Origin: Atlantibacter subterraneus
GTDB taxonomy: Bacteria > Pseudomonadota > Gammaproteobacteria > Enterobacterales > Enterobacteriaceae
DNA: 64,000 nt
Reading direction: 5' to 3'
Assembly (NCBI RefSeq): GCF_007570865.1
Contig: NZ_VLPS01000008.1
Span: forward strand, 310,001 to 374,000
Shown: in pieces, positions 62,233 to 64,000 of the stretch
How the letters are laid out: each line of letters begins with the position of its first letter
Position numbering within the stretch: the first letter of the stretch is position 1
Made by a program: the position numbers and the translations under genes
Notes under the pieces: model-generated
What the model was told of the DNA's origin: nothing
Databases searched by the model: none
The model's input: only the letters and a program-made list of their open reading frames with translations

Positions 62233-63011
62233 CTATCGTTTTGCATACCCAACAGGAAATTGAAATGGCGCGCGCCGCCGGCCACGCTGCCGCGAAGGTG
62301 CTGGAGATGATCGCGCCCTATGTGCGTCCTGGCATCTCCACCGATGAGATTGACCGGATCTGTCATGACTATCTGGTGAACGAGCTAAAAGTGATCCCGG
62401 CTAATATCGGCTATCACGGCTACACCAAAACGGTGTGTACCTCGGTAAATCATGTGGTGTGCCACGGCATCCCCTCTGACAAGCTGCTGAAGGCGGGTGA
62501 TATCGTCAATATCGATGTGGCGATTATCAAAGAGGGTTGGTACGGCGATACCAGCCGCATGTACTTCGTGGGCGAACCATCGATCCGGGCACGCCGCCTG
62601 GTGGATGTCACTTATGATTCAATGGTGGCGGGCATTAAAACCGTACGTCCGGGTGCCACGCTTGGCGATATCGGCGCGGCGATCCAGCGTGTGGCGGAAG
62701 ACGCCGGTTTCTCGGTGGTCCGGGAATATTGTGGCCACGGCGTGGGTCGTGAATACCACGACGAACCGCAGATCCTGCATTACGGTATTCCGGGCACCGG
62801 CATTGTGCTGGAGCCGGGGATGATTTTTACTATCGAACCGATGATTAACGCCGGTAAACCCGCTACCAGCGTACTGAGCGACGGCTGGACGGTGGTGACC
62901 AAAGACCGCTCGCTGTCGGCCCAGTGGGAGCATACCGTGGCGGTGACCGACACCGGTTATGATCTACTCACACCCTGGCCGGACGGCGTCGGCAACTACG
63001 CGCCCCTGTAA
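62229..63011 (+). CDS. map: Type I methionine aminopeptidase, ParD-linked paralogue
   Basis: 260 residues (E. coli Map 264). All five metal ligands are in place: Asp of NIDVAI, Asp of YGDTSR, His of GHGVGREYHDEP, Glu of FTIEPMI, Glu of QWEHTV. The catalytic His in IGYHGYTKTVCTSVNHVVCHGIP is also there. So it should remove initiator Met from proteins. The main map gene in enterobacteria stands next to rpsB, so this is probably an additional copy. It is translationally coupled to the ParD-like gene. Confidence 0.9.
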   Translation: MTIVLHTQQEIEMARAAGHAAAKVLEMIAPYVRPGISTDEIDRICHDYLVNELKVIPANIGYHGYTKTVCTSVNHVVCHGIPSDKLLKAGDIVNIDVAIIKEGWYGDTSRMYFVGEPSIRARRLVDVTYDSMVAGIKTVRPGATLGDIGAAIQRVAEDAGFSVVREYCGHGVGREYHDEPQILHYGIPGTGIVLEPGMIFTIEPMINAGKPATSVLSDGWTVVTKDRSLSAQWEHTVAVTDTGYDLLTPWPDGVGNYAPL

Positions 63012-63012
63012 A

Positions 63013-63034
63013 AAAGCGCGCCGAGGCGCGCTTT
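63013..63034. terminator. Shared terminator of map and the ABC permease genes
   Basis: AAAGCGCGC (63013-63021) pairs with GCGCGCTTT (63026-63034) around CGAG, between convergent stops. Confidence 0.8.
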
Positions 63035-63037
63035 GCT

Positions 63038-63724
63038 TTATGGCTGAAGGGCTTGCCGCTGCCAGCGTCGGGCCAGTACGCCCAGCCCGCTGCACAGCAG
63101 GTAATAGACCACGCCGACGAAGATAAAAATCGCCGCCGGGTATATCTGCACCCGGCTGTTCACCTGCCCGGCGACGGTGGTCAGTTCCGGCACGTTGACG
63201 ATAAACGCCAGCGACGTGTCTTTCAGCAGGCCGATAAAAATCCCCACCAGCGATGGCAGCACGTTGCGCAGCACCTGCGGCAACAGGATCAGCTTGAGCG
63301 CCTGCCACGGGCTGAATCCCTGGGTCTGAGCCGCTTCATATTGCCCGCCCGGCAGAGCCTGAAGCCCGGCCAGCGTCGAATGCATCACCGACGCCGAGGT
63401 AAACCACGCCAGCGCCAGCGTCACCGTTACCGCACCTGGCAGGTCGATGCCCATCATCATCGGCAGTAAATACCACAGCCAGAAGATAACGAAGATCAGC
63501 GGAATGCCGCGGATCAGCTCCGCCCAGGCAAACAGCACGCGCCGCACCATACCGGAATAACGCCACGCCAGGCATGCCAGCGCTATTCCGCCGGGCAAGG
63601 CCAGCACGCCCGCGCCGAGCGCCATCATTAAGGTTAACAGCACGCCCCCCGGCTCGCCCTGCGCCATCCGGCCCCACAGCAGATAATCGAGGTTATCGGT
63701 AATCACGGTGATATTAGCGATCAC
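63038..63724 (-). CDS. Amino-acid ABC transporter permease (HisM/GltK type)
   Basis: 228 residues with five or so helices. The permease EAA-loop, which contacts the ATPase, reads EAAQTQGFSPWQALKLILLPQVLRNVLPSLVG (about 130-160). ELIRGIPLIFVIFWLWY is typical of the polar amino-acid uptake family. With the next gene upstream (overlap 11 bases) it forms a heterodimeric channel; the ATPase and binding protein must be outside the window. The substrate cannot be read from sequence alone (glutamate/aspartate-like by resemblance). Confidence 0.88.
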   Translation of the reverse strand: MIANITVITDNLDYLLWGRMAQGEPGGVLLTLMMALGAGVLALPGGIALACLAWRYSGMVRRVLFAWAELIRGIPLIFVIFWLWYLLPMMMGIDLPGAVTVTLALAWFTSASVMHSTLAGLQALPGGQYEAAQTQGFSPWQALKLILLPQVLRNVLPSLVGIFIGLLKDTSLAFIVNVPELTTVAGQVNSRVQIYPAAIFIFVGVVYYLLCSGLGVLARRWQRQALQP

Positions 63725-64000
63725 GTTGCACCTCGCTTTGCGCGATGGCGGGTTGGGTTACGGGTTTGCGGCGCGATCTCCCCGGCCCGATCCTGCCAAG
63801 CACCACGCCCATCACCACGCCGAGTAATAAATAGAGCACGGTGCCCACGGCAAACGCTTCCAGCGCATGAGCGTTGTAGCTTTCAATCTGGCGCACCTGA
63901 TACGTCAGCTCGGCAAAGCCGATGCCGCTGGCCAGTGACGACAGTTTCATCAGATTCAGATACTGGCCGACAATCGGCTGCCAGGCGTTCGCCAGCCCTT
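63714..64000 (-). CDS. Amino-acid ABC transporter permease (HisQ/GltJ type), partial
   Basis: The C-terminal 95 or so residues of a second permease; the start lies beyond position 64000. Visible parts include LMKLSSLASGIGFAELTYQVRQIESYN (after the EAA loop) and the last membrane helix AVGTVLYLLLGVVMGVVLGRIG. A basic tail (RSRRKPVTQPAIAQSEVQRDR) is longer than usual. The partner permease overlaps its end by 11 bases. Confidence 0.85.
   Translation of the reverse strand, partial: GLANAWQPIVGQYLNLMKLSSLASGIGFAELTYQVRQIESYNAHALEAFAVGTVLYLLLGVVMGVVLGRIGPGRSRRKPVTQPAIAQSEVQRDR

Noticed and set aside
1-64000. CRISPR array, rRNA genes or intact insertion sequences
   Set aside because: No regularly spaced repeats, no rRNA-like sequence and no transposase genes with terminal repeats were seen on reading the window.

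Overview
The window is chromosomal DNA from a member of the Enterobacteriaceae, close in gene content to Enterobacter, Lelliottia, Kosakonia or Klebsiella. The core genes (yibL, lldPRD, yiiM, sodA, the rhamnose locus, fdoGHI, yicIJ, selC) match Escherichia coli proteins at nearly full length. They are joined in a different order from E. coli K-12: the lactate genes abut yiiM-sodA-rha, and the fdo operon is followed by yicJI-selC. I cannot name the species.

Layout. 1-4.1 kb: the end of yibL, then the lldPRD lactate operon with two LldR-type operators. 4.1-5.5 kb: a stand-alone Fic protein. 5.6-7.1 kb: yiiM and sodA. 7.2-17.1 kb: an expanded rhamnose regulon (rhaT, rhaSR, rhaB-rhaA-rhaD-lactaldehyde reductase-rhaM) plus an uncharacterised arabinose/fucose-isomerase-fold gene whose promoter carries a RhaS-like site. 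17.1-19.0 kb: a cupin regulator divergent from an AzlC/AzlD-type exporter pair, and a small DUF1471 protein. 19.2-25.8 kb: fdhD and fdoGHI-fdhE; fdoG is a selenoprotein with an in-frame UGA and SECIS hairpin. 26.2-30.9 kb: an esterase, yicI and yicJ. 31.2 kb: selC, the tRNA that decodes that UGA.

31.23-54.03 kb is a P4/CP4-type genomic island inserted at the 3' end of selC. The attachment core is repeated (imperfectly) at the right end, and a 22-bp motif is repeated just inside both ends. It carries an integrase, a three-gene ABC-three-component (ABC-3C) conflict system, a complete arsRDABC operon, a TauE/SafE exporter with a ModE-like regulator, and a second arsenic module on the other strand (arsR, arsH, an ECF-like sigma factor, arsD, arsA). 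The CP4 core follows: an HUH-like Gp2 protein, AlpA, a structured antisense-RNA candidate, several unknown proteins, YfjQ, a RadC-like protein, a DUF987 protein, and a CbeA/CbtA-type toxin-antitoxin pair. The second ArsD and ArsA copies each lack one of the three arsenite-binding cysteines that the first copies keep.

54.2-64 kb: rhuM, a ribbon-helix-helix gene divergent from a SymE-like toxin gene, two cyclic-di-GMP proteins (one PAS-GGDEF-EAL, one GAF with a degenerate GGDEF), a YciF/KGG stress pair, a ParD-like/methionine-aminopeptidase pair with a strong operator-like repeat, and the start of an amino-acid ABC permease pair that runs off the window.

Points most worth checking: the ABC-3C cassette, the correlated cysteine losses in the second ArsD/ArsA, the RhaS-like site on the unassigned isomerase gene, and perfect hairpins that would bury the ribosome-binding sites of the Fic gene, the TauE/SafE gene and the second arsD.
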